This document shows, in pieces, positions 32,420 through 43,300 of a DNA stretch of 64,000 nucleotides. The DNA is from DATGZX01 sp035296965 (GTDB lineage Bacteria > Planctomycetota > Planctomycetia > Gemmatales > Gemmataceae), in the NCBI GenBank assembly GCA_035296965.1, contig DATGZX010000057.1, positions 1-64,000 on the forward strand, given 5' to 3'. A program made the translations under genes and the position numbers. The notes under the pieces were generated by a model, which was not told the DNA's origin, did not search any database, and saw only the letters and a program-made list of their open reading frames with translations. The number at the start of each line of letters is the position of its first letter. Positions within the stretch are counted from its first letter, which is position 1.

Positions 32420-33673
32420 GTGAATCCCGCGGAACCGAAGACGTACATCATTGGCGTCGGTAGCGACGGCCTGGCGGGTCTCACGGCTCGTGCACGCGAC
32501 CTGGTGGCTTCTGCCGATCTCCTGCTTGGCTCCGACCAGGCTTTGCATCTGGTCTCCGAGGCCAAGGGCGAACGCAGGGCAATTGGCCCTGACTTGCAAG
32601 AGGTGGTGCACACGCTCGAGTCCAATTTTGGTCGGAAACGAATGGTCGTGGTGGCGAGCGGCGATCCTCTATTCTATGGGGTTGCCCGGTATCTGTGCGA
32701 TCGACTCGGCAAGGACCGTTTCGACGTGTTGCCTCACGTAAGCAGCATGCAACTGGCCTTCGCCCGCATCAAGGAAAGCTGGGAAGAAGCGTTTCTGACC
32801 AATCTGGCCAACCATCCGCTTGCCACGGTCCTCGATCGCATTCGGGTTGCCGAGACAGTGGGCCTGTTTACAAGCGAGGAAGACGATCCTCCTGCCATCT
32901 GTCGTGCTCTGTTAACGCAGGGGATTGATTACTTTCGCGCCTACGTGTGCGAGAACCTGGGCGCGCCCAACGAACGCGTCACGCAGGGAGAGTTGGCGGA
33001 CTTGAAGGAAATGGAATTTGCCCCTTTGAACGTCATGATCCTGAAGCGTAAGCCGGGACGGCCCGATCGACCGCGCGGCGACGGGCGTTTCCGCACTTTC
33101 GGCAACCCCGATGACGTCTTCGCGCAGAGCCGGCCCAAGAGCGGACTTATCACGCAGGCGGAGGTGCGCGCCATTGCGATTGCTCAGCTCGATGTCCAGC
33201 CAGGGTGTGTGGTCTGGGATGTCGGGGCGGGGTCCGGTTCCGTTGCCATCGAGGCGGCCCAGTTTGCACACCCCGGGAAAGTCTTTGCCATCGAGCAAGA
33301 TGCGGCCGACTACGAACTCATCCTTGCCAACGCCAAGACATTTGGTGTGTCCAACCTGTCGGCGGTGCACGGGGTTGCTCCGGCTGTCTTCAACCAGCTG
33401 CCGGCTCCCGACGCCATCTTTGTCGGCGGAACCGGCCACGAGGTTGCCCGCATGCTGGAGTCGGCATACAAAGTCTTGCGGCCAGGCGGAAAGTTAGTCG
33501 TCAACGTGGCGACACTGGAGACGCTTAACGCCACTTATGGGACACTCAAGGCGCTGGCAAGGTCCGTACAAGTATCCTTGATCAACGTGGCTCGTGGCGT
33601 AGAACAATTGGAGACGTTGCGGTTTGAGGCGGTAAATCCCACATTCCTGCTCTGCGTCGCCAAGCCAGCCTAG
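32420..33673 (+). CDS. cobL: precorrin-6Y C5,15-methyltransferase (decarboxylating), CbiE-CbiT fusion
   Basis: A 417-residue bifunctional enzyme of cobalamin ring synthesis. The CbiE half (about 1-215) shows YIIGVGSDGLAGLTARARDL, VVVASGDPLFYGVARYLC and HVSSMQLAFARIKESWEE. The CbiT half (about 235-410) has GLITQAEVRAIAIAQLDVQP and the SAM site VVWDVGAGSGSVAIEAAQFA. The GTG at 32420 has AGGGA 6-7 bases upstream and matches the family start; the frame open from 32264 is not used. No other cobalamin gene is nearby. Confidence 0.93.
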   Translation: MNPAEPKTYIIGVGSDGLAGLTARARDLVASADLLLGSDQALHLVSEAKGERRAIGPDLQEVVHTLESNFGRKRMVVVASGDPLFYGVARYLCDRLGKDRFDVLPHVSSMQLAFARIKESWEEAFLTNLANHPLATVLDRIRVAETVGLFTSEEDDPPAICRALLTQGIDYFRAYVCENLGAPNERVTQGELADLKEMEFAPLNVMILKRKPGRPDRPRGDGRFRTFGNPDDVFAQSRPKSGLITQAEVRAIAIAQLDVQPGCVVWDVGAGSGSVAIEAAQFAHPGKVFAIEQDAADYELILANAKTFGVSNLSAVHGVAPAVFNQLPAPDAIFVGGTGHEVARMLESAYKVLRPGGKLVVNVATLETLNATYGTLKALARSVQVSLINVARGVEQLETLRFEAVNPTFLLCVAKPA

Positions 33674-33760
33674 CGTTTGCGGCGGGAAGACTTGTTTCGC
33701 ACGTAGGTTTATTGAGACGCCGCCCAACGACGGAAATGCAGATTGGGACCGGGTTTCCTC

Positions 33761-33789
33761 TTTCGAGTATCCATTTAAAAACCTAAAAT
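33761..33789 (+). promoter_or_regulatory. possible promoter of the E1alpha gene
   Basis: TTTCGA (33761-33766) and TAAAAT (33784-33789) are 17 bases apart in an A/T-rich patch that stands out from its surroundings. The -35 box matches poorly. The leader would be about 160 bases. Confidence 0.3.
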
Positions 33790-33953
33790 ACAAGCGGAAG
33801 CTGGTAGGAGGCCAGGGGCGGTCCGGCTCTTTCTAAGGATAGTTGGAGACGCAATGGAGCAAGTTCAAAGTATCGTCTGCCCATTACCTGCCGCTGGCGT
33901 CGCAGGGACCGGAACCCGTGGCCAGCGGTAGAATCTCCGAGCGAGAACGCGGC

Positions 33954-35039
33954 ATGTCGACCAAGATCAAATCTGTCGAAGGCAATGGGCTGGCCGCTCT
34001 GGCCGAGGCTGAAATAAGTACAGGCAGCGAATCGCTCCCTGCGGGACGCTGCCTTGAGATCTACCGCATCATGGTGCGAACCCGCGCCATGGAAGAGCGG
34101 ATGATCAAGATGAGCAAATCCGGCGAAGGATACTTCTGGATTGGCGGTCCCGGCGAGGAAGCATTCAACGCCTGCCTGGGTCTCCAGGTCAAGAAGGGCG
34201 AAGGACCTGATTACGATTACCTGCACCTGCATTACCGGAACAGCGCGACGCTGGTTGCCATGGGTATGCCCCTCATTGACGGCATTCGCCAGATGGGCAT
34301 GACTGCCACCGACCCGCACTCGATGGGACGGAATTTTCCCGGTCACTATGCCTGCCGGAAGTGGAACATTATTCCGATCAGCTCGGTAATCGAAATCCAG
34401 TATGTCATGGCGCCCGGCACGGCCATCGTGCAGAAGCGACGCGGCAGCGACGGCATTACGATCGTGACCGGAGGCGATGCCGGCACGGCGGAAGGAGACT
34501 TTGCTTCATGCCTGGTGTGGAGCACGCGGCCTGAAAACGTATTGCCGGTGCTGATGATCGTCACGAACAATCACTGGGGAATCTCCACTCCGGCAAACGG
34601 CCAACATGGCGAGATGCACATTGTCGACCGTGGCAAAGCGTTCGGCATTCCAGGAGAAGTTGTCGACGGCAACGATCCCGTAGCTAGCTGGCACGCGCTC
34701 CAACGCGCGATGGACTATTGTCGCTCGAAGAAGCGGCCGTACATGATCGAGGCGTTTGTGTCGCGTCTCTACGGCCATTCCTCCTCCAGCGGCGCGCTGC
34801 GCGTTAGGAATGAGCCCGACTGCATCGCCCTTTTCGAACAGAAACTCCACGCGGCAGAAATCCTTGATCGGGACACCATCCGCCGAACCCATGAGGAAGC
34901 CAAGGCCGAAGTCGAGACGGCACTCGAAGAAACGCTCAAGGAGCCGCGGCCGACTCCAGACGACATTCATAAGCATTCCTACGCACCCAGCAGCGTCGAT
35001 GCCGTTTACCCGAACGATTACACTGGTTTGCCGTCCTAG
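33954..35039 (+). CDS. 2-oxoacid dehydrogenase E1 component, alpha subunit
   Basis: A 361-residue thiamine-diphosphate enzyme subunit. LEIYRIMVRTRAMEERMIKM is the usual start of the E1alpha fold. The TPP/Mg motif is VTGGDAGTAEGDFASCL ending in VTNN; the first part reads GDA instead of GDG. SRLYGHSSSSGALRVRNEP matches the region of the phosphorylation loop. Together with E1beta and E2 it decarboxylates a 2-oxo acid (pyruvate or branched-chain; not decided). The ATG at 33954 fits the family, with a weak ribosome-binding site; the frame is open from 33843. Confidence 0.9.
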   Translation: MSTKIKSVEGNGLAALAEAEISTGSESLPAGRCLEIYRIMVRTRAMEERMIKMSKSGEGYFWIGGPGEEAFNACLGLQVKKGEGPDYDYLHLHYRNSATLVAMGMPLIDGIRQMGMTATDPHSMGRNFPGHYACRKWNIIPISSVIEIQYVMAPGTAIVQKRRGSDGITIVTGGDAGTAEGDFASCLVWSTRPENVLPVLMIVTNNHWGISTPANGQHGEMHIVDRGKAFGIPGEVVDGNDPVASWHALQRAMDYCRSKKRPYMIEAFVSRLYGHSSSSGALRVRNEPDCIALFEQKLHAAEILDRDTIRRTHEEAKAEVETALEETLKEPRPTPDDIHKHSYAPSSVDAVYPNDYTGLPS

Positions 35040-35240
35040 GGCAAACGGAGGAAGGCGAAAGGCATGTTGTTGGCTTGGGCTTTTGTCAGCGTCCCAAATC
35101 CTTTCACGTGAGTTTCCGGAAGGCCTCCGTGACGAGGCAACATGAATTGCAAGCACCTTGGGCTGGCTAGTCTGCCGAGCCAAGAAGTGCGCAGGCCAAC
35201 GGATTGCTTCTCCCTTTTTACCTTTTCCTTCTTCTCTCAT

Positions 35241-36299
35241 ATGGCAACTTTGGTTCAAGCGGTGCGAATGGCACTGCACTACGGTGAAACCCATCTAGGC
35301 GTCACGGACATCTTCGGAGAGGATGTGGGCCCGCCGCTAGGCGGCGTGTTCACCGCCACGCAGGGATTGAAAACGGCATGGAACTCACCCCTCGATGAGC
35401 GCGGCATCATCGGCACGGCAATGGGCATTGCCTATGCCGGCGGCCGGCCTGTTGCCGAGATCCAGTTCTGCGACTACGGCTTTAACACCATCGACTTGCT
35501 CAAGGTCGCCGGCAACCAACGCTGGGCGGGTGCCGGCAATTTCGACATGCCCATTGTCGTGATGATGCCCAGCGGTTCCGGCATTCGGGGGAGTCTGTAT
35601 CATTCGCACTCGTTCGAGAGCTGGGCAAGCACGCTGGCAGGGTGGAAGGTGGTCATGCCCAGCAATGCTCTCGATGGCTATGGGCTCATGCTTTCCGCCA
35701 TAATCGACCCTAATCCGGTCATGGTCCTGCTGCCCAAGGCATTGCTGCGCTTGCGCGGCGAGCAGCTCATTCCCGGCGAGCCGCCCGACCCACGCACACT
35801 CAAGGAAATGATTGATGCCCCTGTCGGCGACCGAACAACTTGGCAGCCGCGCTGGCCCGACGTCAAGGAATATCTGGTCCCTCTCGGTGTCGCGAGCGTG
35901 GCCCGACCGGGCAGCGACGCCACGGTGATCAGCTATGGGCGCACTCTGCCTCTGTGCGTCCAGGCCGCCACCGAGCTGTCGCAGGAGGCCGGCCACGATT
36001 TCGAGATCATCGACTTGCGCAGCATTTTCCCTTACGACTGGAAGGCCATCAGCCAAAGCGTGCTCAAGACGGGCCGCGTGCTTATCGTCAACGAAGACAC
36101 GGAAGTCACGAATTTCGGCGAGCATCTGCTGCGGCGCGTGATCGAAGAACACTTCTACGATTTACTGGTGCGACCCCGGGTGCTTCTGGGCCGGCATGTT
36201 CCGGGTATCGGCCTCAATAGCGTCTACGAGCAAAACACGGTGCCGCAGCTTCCCAGCATCAAGGCAGCCATGCGCGCGCTGGCCAGCGAGGAAGCATGA
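35241..36299 (+). CDS. 2-oxoacid dehydrogenase E1 component, beta subunit
   Basis: A 352-residue partner of E1alpha. Typical blocks are VTDIFGEDVGPPLGGVF, ERGIIGTAMGIAYAGGRPVA, MPIVVMMPSGSGIRGSLYHS and FEIIDLRSIFPYDWKAI. The ATG at 35241 has no clear Shine-Dalgarno sequence and lies 201 bases after the E1alpha stop. That gap is unusually long for this gene pair and could hold a second start or regulatory sequence. The stop overlaps a possible ATG of the next gene. Confidence 0.9.
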   Translation: MATLVQAVRMALHYGETHLGVTDIFGEDVGPPLGGVFTATQGLKTAWNSPLDERGIIGTAMGIAYAGGRPVAEIQFCDYGFNTIDLLKVAGNQRWAGAGNFDMPIVVMMPSGSGIRGSLYHSHSFESWASTLAGWKVVMPSNALDGYGLMLSAIIDPNPVMVLLPKALLRLRGEQLIPGEPPDPRTLKEMIDAPVGDRTTWQPRWPDVKEYLVPLGVASVARPGSDATVISYGRTLPLCVQAATELSQEAGHDFEIIDLRSIFPYDWKAISQSVLKTGRVLIVNEDTEVTNFGEHLLRRVIEEHFYDLLVRPRVLLGRHVPGIGLNSVYEQNTVPQLPSIKAAMRALASEEA

Positions 36300-36319
36300 C
36301 GTTGGGGAGGGGAATTGCA

Positions 36320-37582
36320 ATGGAATTTCGACTTCCAGAACTGGGTGAGGGAGTCTACGAGGCAGAGTTGGTCTCCTGGTTCGTCAAGACCGGCGAAGCG
36401 GTGAAGCGTGGCCAGAACCTCATGGAAGTCCTTACCGACAAGGCCAGTATGGAAGTGCCTTCGCCCTTCGCCGGAGTCATCACGGCCTTGCAGGCCCAGC
36501 CAGGCCAGAAAATGAAGATCGGAGACGTCGTTCTGACTTACAATTCTCTGGGCCAGGCAGACGGAGTTGCAGCAGCGCAGGACCGGCAACGAGTAGGCGA
36601 GAACGCGCGGACGGAACTGGTCGCCGCCGGTAACGCGGCGGCGAATCGTAAAGTGAACCGATTGCCCTCCGCAGTATCTGCTGCGGCCACGACGGTAAAG
36701 GCAGCGCCTTCGGTGCGCCTGATGGCGCGCAAACTCGGAGTCGATCTTACGCGCGTGCACGGCAGCGGGCCGGGCGGCCGCATCTTGATCGAAGACCTCT
36801 CTTCGTTCGCCGGTCCCCCGGCCGCGGAGGCTAGACCTGCTCCAGCAGAGCCGCCGCCAAGCTACGGAACGCCGGGGACACGAGTCAAGCTGCAGGGAGT
36901 GCGCCGGCGCATCGCCGAGCACATGGTCCAGTCGAAACGGACGATCCCGCATTATTCCTACGTGGACGAATGCGAAGTGACCGAGATGGTGCGGCTGCGC
37001 GAGTCGCTCCGAGAACGCTATGCAAAGGCGGGCGTGAAGCTCACCTATCTTGCCTTCATCGTGAAGGCTGCCGTCGGGGCGCTCAAGGATGTGCCTATCG
37101 TCAATTCCTCACTCGATGAAGAGGCAGGTGAGATCGTCCTTCATGACGGCTACAACCTTGGCATTGCGGTTGCGACGCCGAACGGCCTGATCGTGCCGGT
37201 GATTCACGATGCGGGCGCCAAGCAGATTGGCCAGATTGCACTCGAAATCGAGCAATTAAGTGCTGCCGCACGTACCGGCAAGGTTCGCCTGGAGGACCTG
37301 CGCGGTGGTACATTCACGATCACTTCTGTCGGCGGGATTGGTGGCTTGTTCTCGACTCCCGTCATCAATTATCCCGAGGCGGCTATCCTGGGCACGGGAA
37401 AAGTCGTCAAGCGGCCGGTGTTCGACGCCTCGGGGAATATTCGTCCCGCGGAGATGATTTATTTGTCGCTGTCTTTCGATCACCGAGTAGTGGATGGCGC
37501 GATCGGAGCGGCATTCTGCAACGCTCTGATCCGCAGGCTGCAGAACCCAACGGAATTGCTCCTACCCGATAAACTCATCTGA
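36320..37582 (+). CDS. 2-oxoacid dehydrogenase E2 (lipoyl acyltransferase)
   Basis: A 420-residue core subunit. The lipoyl domain (1-75) carries Lys41 in EVLTDKASMEVPSPF. The E3/E1-binding domain is PSVRLMARKLGVDLTRVHGS then GPGGRILIEDL, about residues 127-158. The catalytic domain ends with LSLSFDHRVVDGAIGA, holding the active His and Asp. The ATG at 36320 with GGGAGGGG 7 bases before it is preferred over an ATG at 36296 that overlaps the E1beta stop. No E3 (dihydrolipoamide dehydrogenase) gene follows; it must be supplied from elsewhere. Confidence 0.92.
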   Translation: MEFRLPELGEGVYEAELVSWFVKTGEAVKRGQNLMEVLTDKASMEVPSPFAGVITALQAQPGQKMKIGDVVLTYNSLGQADGVAAAQDRQRVGENARTELVAAGNAAANRKVNRLPSAVSAAATTVKAAPSVRLMARKLGVDLTRVHGSGPGGRILIEDLSSFAGPPAAEARPAPAEPPPSYGTPGTRVKLQGVRRRIAEHMVQSKRTIPHYSYVDECEVTEMVRLRESLRERYAKAGVKLTYLAFIVKAAVGALKDVPIVNSSLDEEAGEIVLHDGYNLGIAVATPNGLIVPVIHDAGAKQIGQIALEIEQLSAAARTGKVRLEDLRGGTFTITSVGGIGGLFSTPVINYPEAAILGTGKVVKRPVFDASGNIRPAEMIYLSLSFDHRVVDGAIGAAFCNALIRRLQNPTELLLPDKLI

Positions 37583-37601
37583 AAAGCGGGGGCCTGCATG
37601 G

Positions 37602-39947
37602 TCAGCGGCCTGCTAATGCCCCGGTCTGTTTCACCTGCTGCCATTCCTCGGGCGTGTAAAGCACCTCGCGTGCCTGGCTGCCGTTGTAGTCTCCAACGAT
37701 GCCGTCCTCTGCCATGTAGTCGATCAGCCGAGCGCCTCGGCCGTAGCCGATGCCTAAAGCACGCTGTAAGAGCGAAACACTTCCCCGGCCTTCGCGGACG
37801 ATGACCTCGATCGCCTGTTCATAGAGATCGTCGCGTGATTTCAGATTATCGACGAAGTTGCCGTCGCCATCCTTGCCGCCGGCGCTAAGCTGAATCAGTT
37901 CTTGCGCATAGCAAGGATCGCACTCCAGGCACTGGACGACGCGCGTGATCTCTTCGTCACTCGCATAGGTTCCCTGCGATCGTATCAATGTGCTCGTACC
38001 AGGTTGCAAGAAGAGCATGTCGCCCTTGCCGAGCAGCTTGTCGGCCCCCATTTCGTCGAGGACGACGCGACTATCGGAGCGGCTCGAAACCTGGAAACAG
38101 ATGCGGGCCGGCAAGTTGGATTTTATCAATCCGGTGATCACATCAACCGTCGGCTTCTGCGTGGCCACCACCAGGTGGATACCGGCCGCACGCGATTTCT
38201 GAGCCAACCGGATAATGTGCCCTTCCACCTCTTTCTTCATGGTCATCATCAAGTCGTTCATCTCATCCACGAAAATGACGATGTAGGGTATTCGATCCGG
38301 GAGACGGCCTCGTTCTTCGTCGTCGACCGGCTGCACGCGACGATGGATTTCTTCGGGAGGCAGGGCGTTGTAGCCGGCAATGCTGCGTACGCGCGCTCGG
38401 CTGAGCAAGTCGTAGCGCTCCTCCATTTTGTCCACCGCCCACGATAGGATTGCCTCAGCCTTTTTCATGTCCTTGACGACGGGGTGCATGAGGTGAGGGA
38501 TTCGGCCATATTCGCTCAATTCCAGCATCTTGGGGTCGATCATGACCATCTTGACTTCGTCGGGGCGGCGTGTCATGAGCATGCTCAAGATGATGGCATT
38601 CATGCAGACCGACTTGCCTGTTCCGGTACGACCCGCAATGAGCAAGTGCGGCATTTCCGCCAGATCGTAGACAAGCGGCCGGCCCTCCGTGTCCTTTCCT
38701 AGGAACAGGGGGATCTTGGTCGTGGCGAGTTTTTTGCCGGCGTTAAGTATGACCTCCTTGAGCCGGACCACCGCCCGATGTTCATTCGGGATTTCGACTC
38801 CCACCGTGTTCTTCCCAGGGATGGGCGCGACGATACGGACACTCGGCACCTTCAGGTTGAGAGCCAGGTCGTCCGCCATGCTCGTCACCTTGTGAAGGCG
38901 CAGGCCGGTCTCCAGGGCCAACTCATACTGGGTAATGACCGGGCCAGTGTTGATGCCGACCACGCGCACGGTCATCTCGAAGTCGGAAAATGTCTTCTCC
39001 AACAGCGCAGCCCGATCCCTGAGTTGTTGATCGTGCGCTTCGTAGGGAAATGGTTGAGGTTCTTCCAGGAGGGTTAGCGGAGGCAGCTCGTAGTCCGCGA
39101 ACCGCTCTTCCTCCGTCTCCTGTGGGACCGAGCGTTGGATGGGCACGGGAACCTGAGGGACGATTGTCGCCTTTGATTCTTCGGGATGCTTTTCAAGACC
39201 GGCGATCGCCGCGTCGTGATGGCGGATGGGTATGTCGCCCGGAGGCGGCAATGGCTCACGGGGCTCTTCCGGCACTGTCGGCGCGGGCACTTCTATTTTG
39301 AAAGCGCGCTTGATAACCGGTTTGGTTTCCGTGTTCGAAGTTTCGCGCGGCGTTCGGCGCGTGCGAATTCTGGTCCATAGCCAGCGAGACGCCCGAAAGG
39401 AGGCACGCATCATCCAGCAGCATGCCCTCCACATAGCCTTCAGCACTCGGCTGACGGCAGAATCGGCAGTCAGCACCAGGCCGAGAAACAGGCAGCCACT
39501 GTAAACTGCGACCTGACCGACCGGATAAAAACTCGCTTGCAACCAGCCTATGAGCCAGGCGCCCAGCGTTCCGCCTCCGTTTAGCGATCCTGGAAGGAGA
39601 GGGCTTCCCACGAAATCTGCTGCGGCCGCCGCGCATGGCACAAGGAGCAGCCAACCCGCCAAGCGCAGTGTCCAGGTCAGCAAGCTCCGACGGACAAAGA
39701 GCAGCACGACCAGCACAAACCAGCTAGCGAGCAAGACGTAGGCCGCCACCCCGAACGTCTCCACCAGGACGCGGCCAAGCCAGGCTCCGGGAACACCCAG
39801 CAGATTCGTCACAGTCGGGCGTTGCGGATGGACCACGGGGCTGGGCGGATCGGCCGGATCGTAGCTGAAGACGCTCAACGCGACAAGCAGCCCTGCAAGC
39901 AGGAGGGCTAGCGCTGCGTAATCGAGTCGCGCACGTCGTTCAGGCAT
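37602..39947 (-). CDS. ftsK: FtsK/SpoIIIE-family DNA translocase
   Basis: A 781-residue protein. The N-terminus has about four membrane helices (for example ALALLLAGLLVALSVFSY). A charged, Pro-rich linker lies at about 190-290. The alpha-beta motor has Walker A in LIAGRTGTGKSVCMNAIIL and Walker B in IPYIVIFVDEMNDLMM. The C-terminal gamma winged helix is GRGSVSLLQRALGIGYGRGA. It pumps DNA at the division septum and activates XerCD dimer resolution. The length is normal and the protein looks complete. It converges with the E2 gene with only 19 bases between them. Confidence 0.94.
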   Translation of the reverse strand: MPERRARLDYAALALLLAGLLVALSVFSYDPADPPSPVVHPQRPTVTNLLGVPGAWLGRVLVETFGVAAYVLLASWFVLVVLLFVRRSLLTWTLRLAGWLLLVPCAAAAADFVGSPLLPGSLNGGGTLGAWLIGWLQASFYPVGQVAVYSGCLFLGLVLTADSAVSRVLKAMWRACCWMMRASFRASRWLWTRIRTRRTPRETSNTETKPVIKRAFKIEVPAPTVPEEPREPLPPPGDIPIRHHDAAIAGLEKHPEESKATIVPQVPVPIQRSVPQETEEERFADYELPPLTLLEEPQPFPYEAHDQQLRDRAALLEKTFSDFEMTVRVVGINTGPVITQYELALETGLRLHKVTSMADDLALNLKVPSVRIVAPIPGKNTVGVEIPNEHRAVVRLKEVILNAGKKLATTKIPLFLGKDTEGRPLVYDLAEMPHLLIAGRTGTGKSVCMNAIILSMLMTRRPDEVKMVMIDPKMLELSEYGRIPHLMHPVVKDMKKAEAILSWAVDKMEERYDLLSRARVRSIAGYNALPPEEIHRRVQPVDDEERGRLPDRIPYIVIFVDEMNDLMMTMKKEVEGHIIRLAQKSRAAGIHLVVATQKPTVDVITGLIKSNLPARICFQVSSRSDSRVVLDEMGADKLLGKGDMLFLQPGTSTLIRSQGTYASDEEITRVVQCLECDPCYAQELIQLSAGGKDGDGNFVDNLKSRDDLYEQAIEVIVREGRGSVSLLQRALGIGYGRGARLIDYMAEDGIVGDYNGSQAREVLYTPEEWQQVKQTGALAGR

Positions 39948-40319
39948 GACGGACAGCTCCGGGTGCTACATCACCGTGCACAATTCCGCTCATACTAGCC
40001 CGAAGCGTCAGCGAGGACCTCGCTAACGCCTCGGGATAGTATCAGCCGATATGCACGCGGGCATTTAGGGCAACCAGATCGCGAAGCACAAGATCAACAG
40101 AGACGGATAACGCGACACCTCGTCACGGGACCTGCTATTGGACTCTACCATCATTGGGGAAGGAAGGGCGGCAGACCAGCCCAGGCACGCATCAAGCGCC
40201 CGGGATTTGCCGAGGGCCGGCCGCATAGAGCGTCCGCGAAATAACGTCTGCTTAATCACTAAGCTTGGGAGAATGGAGAATTTCCGAAGAATCCGCGGAG
40301 AATGAAGAATCGGCGAGGC
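39948..40319. other. intergenic region between ftsK and the LptD-like gene
   Basis: 372 bases. The left part holds a long palindrome (separate entry). The remaining 270 bases have no convincing gene. It is the upstream region of ftsK and the downstream region of the LptD-like gene. Confidence 0.5.
39976..40047. repeat. long intergenic palindrome, copy 2
   Basis: It matches 27847-27942 over GTGCAC-ATTCCGCT, ATACTAGCCCGAAGCGT, AGCGAGG, CCTCGCTAACGC and TAGTATCAGCC with few changes. It lacks the extra internal unit of copy 1. The two copies are 12.1 kb apart and both are purely intergenic, here 28 bases upstream of the ftsK start codon. Confidence 0.85.
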
Positions 40320-43300
40320 TTACCTGCCGATGAGCGGTGTTCCAATGGCGCCCATGGCGGCCCGATTGGCCGTGGGAATGATATTGGGCACGATTTCGAA
40401 AGCTACACCGAACGTGTTGAGGATGGAGTTGTAGTTGATGCCGAAACTCACCTGGAGATCGGAGCCCATGCGGGTCAGGATCAAGGACGTGACCTCGGTT
40501 TTGACACCGAAGTCATATGTGGCGCTGGCAGTCATCGCGTATTTCGGACTGAAGATATAGGTCACCGCCCCGGTCACCGCCTGACTATTGAGCGGATCGA
40601 TTTCACGATAGCCAAGGTAAAAGCTGGTGCGGTCTGGACGGTTGAGAATGGCCCCGATATCAAAGACGCGCGGCCCATTCTGGATCGGATCGTACCAGCC
40701 GCTGCTGACCAGGGCGGTCCTGTCGCCAATGTTCCAGATCCAATCGTATTGCAGGAAGGCAAAGTCCTGGCCGAAATTGTCGCGTTCGGGGTTCGGGAAG
40801 TACGATCCCGACAAGTCCAAGGTCATCCAGTCCACGATGTGCTCTTGGCCGGGGTAGCCACGCTTGGTCTGCCAGCGCTGGCGCATGTCGAACTGAAGCA
40901 CCTCGATGGTGTCGAGCGTATCAATGCGGTTGTCCACGAGCTGTTGGATCGCGTAGATCTGCGGGTCGAAGAGGGGCGAGGTCGCCAGAAAGGTGCCGTG
41001 CGCGGGGTTCAAAGCAGGCTGCTGAGGTGTGATATCGCGAAGGGCCTGGTCGGTAGCATCATCATTCAAGCGGTCGAGCTGCGGCAAGCGTGTATAAGGC
41101 ACATCCGAGTGCGCGATGAAGTAATTGGCGCTGAAGACAATCTTGTGATAAATGCCGTCGAGATTAAGAAGATCGCTCTTAATGTCTGGAAATAACCGCG
41201 AAAAAGGAATGCTGGCTCTCAGACCGCCGCCTTCATAAACGCGACCCACATTATTGCCTTCCAGATCGCTCGTGTAGTAGGTGAGGTCAAGCAGTGCATA
41301 AGGGACGAGCCGAAACGCACCTAGGGAAAAAGGCAAGCTGATTTCTTGCATGAGATCCAGTCTGCCGGTGTTGTCGGTCTCGTCGGTCGCATCGATCAAC
41401 GGCGGCGCCACGGCGGTGGGCCGCAGTCGCGCGTACCCGGCGCTTAGGTGCGCGTTGTAGGTCAGAAGGTCGAAGAACGATTGACCGATCAGGTAGCCGT
41501 CGGCACGAGGCAACCAGGAAGTCTCCGTGACCCAGGCGCGGTCGCGCTCCTCGATCAACCCCGTCCAGGCCCAGTTGTCGCGCTGTTGCTTGAGGTAGCT
41601 GAACGTTTCCTGATTCAAGTCCGAGTCGAACTCATTCTTGTAGTACTGTTCAAGAAAGTTTTTGTCGCTGAGCCATGACACCTGCGTCTGCAGCGTGAAG
41701 TCCTCGGGCAAATCTTGAACGTTTTGGCGCCAGAGGAAGCGTCCACGCCAGTCGGTGTGCGGTTCGCCCGTTCGATCGCCGCCCAGTATATCCACCCCGG
41801 TATCGTGAATCCCGTAACCCTTGACCAAGCCCGTAAGCGTCGCGGGCAGCGTCAGGAAGCTCTTGCCGGCATAATCGTATTCCGTGCCAAGGGCGGGACC
41901 GCGATTGCTCAAGTAATCGGTATCGAATCGCCAGCGCGTGTTGGGCACGGGATCCATGCCGAGTAGGTCGTAGACGTTGAACGTCGCGCCAAGCCGCGCT
42001 CCGTAAATGCGATTGTAGTCGAGGTTGACGCTCTCGAGGGGACCGAGAGGGTCATTGGCGTCGCCGCGGATGAAGGGCAGATAAAAGATCGGGACTTTTT
42101 CGAATTCCAAAATGGCGTTACGTCCGTCGAAGAACCGTTGTTCTTCGATGTCAGGCTCTCCCGTGGTCCGGTTGAGGAAGGGGATGCCGAAAATCGAACG
42201 GCGTTCGATAGATTTCTCTTCGAGGGTGGCCTCGCTCACGTAGACTTTCAGCCCGGGATCGGATGGCAGCCGACTCGAGAAAACCTCGGCTTTCAATCCT
42301 TTGTAAAGGGTCGGCGAAAGTTTAAGCAACTCCTCCGCGTGCATGTGAACCGGGTCGGGCACCTTGGGCTCGCGGTATTCCAGGTCAGCGCGCATCGCCA
42401 CAGCCACATCATGGGCCACGTCGTAATAGACTCGATCGGCCCGAATGACATGGCTGCCTTTGGGGTTCTGCTGGCGGATCTCAACGTTGCCGGACAGATA
42501 GAATTCCAGCTCGCGGCTGCGCTGGCTCTGTTCTGACCGCAGGTTATTCAGAACCTCCTGCGTATTTCCATGCGTCCAGAAGACGCAACGATCTGCTTCG
42601 ATGTCGACCAGACCATTCAGATCGTCCGTACGTACGATCAAAATGATGCCGCCAGTGATGACCACCACACTTTCGTCTTTGGAGACTGCAAAGCTTTCGA
42701 GACTCAGGCCGCCGGGGTTGCGCGAGCGAATGGTGAAGTCGCGCGTGGGTGCAGGGCCGGGGGCCGGTGGTCCAGCAGGGGGCGGCTTGGCTGGAGGCGC
42801 CGCAGGAGTTGACGGCCCTGCTCCGAAGGCGTTCGGCGGCGGAGATGGTGTCACGGGCGGTGCCGGATTTGGAACCGCAGGTGTCGCTGACGGCGGAATT
42901 ACGGAAGGTACGGGAACTGGCGCCGCGGGGGCGGTGGACTGCGCCGGTCCTTGTGGAATGGGAACGGGCACCCCGAACGGACCAGACGGCGGCGGTGTCG
43001 GCGCTGTCGAGGGCGCCGGGAGCGGCTGCCCCGCCCCCGGTGGCCCAGCCGCTGCACCCGGCGGCGGTCCTTGCACTGGTGCGACCGCCGGAGCCGACGA
43101 AGGCAGCACTGGGGGCGAAGGCACAGCCTCTTGGTAAGAGACAGGCCGAATCCCGCTTGGTGGCGCAGGGTTGGCTTGGGGCGCGCGAACCGCCTCAGCG
43201 CGGCGATAAAGTGGGTCATCGGTCCGGGAGGCCTGGATGACCTTCCCGTTGTTCGACCGTAGCTTCAACTCGCCACGTGTGGACAGGTCCGCCAGAGCCC

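Noticed and set aside
42601..43137. 178-codon Gly-rich plus-strand frame
   Set aside because: It is the antisense of the Pro/Ala linker of the LptD-like protein.
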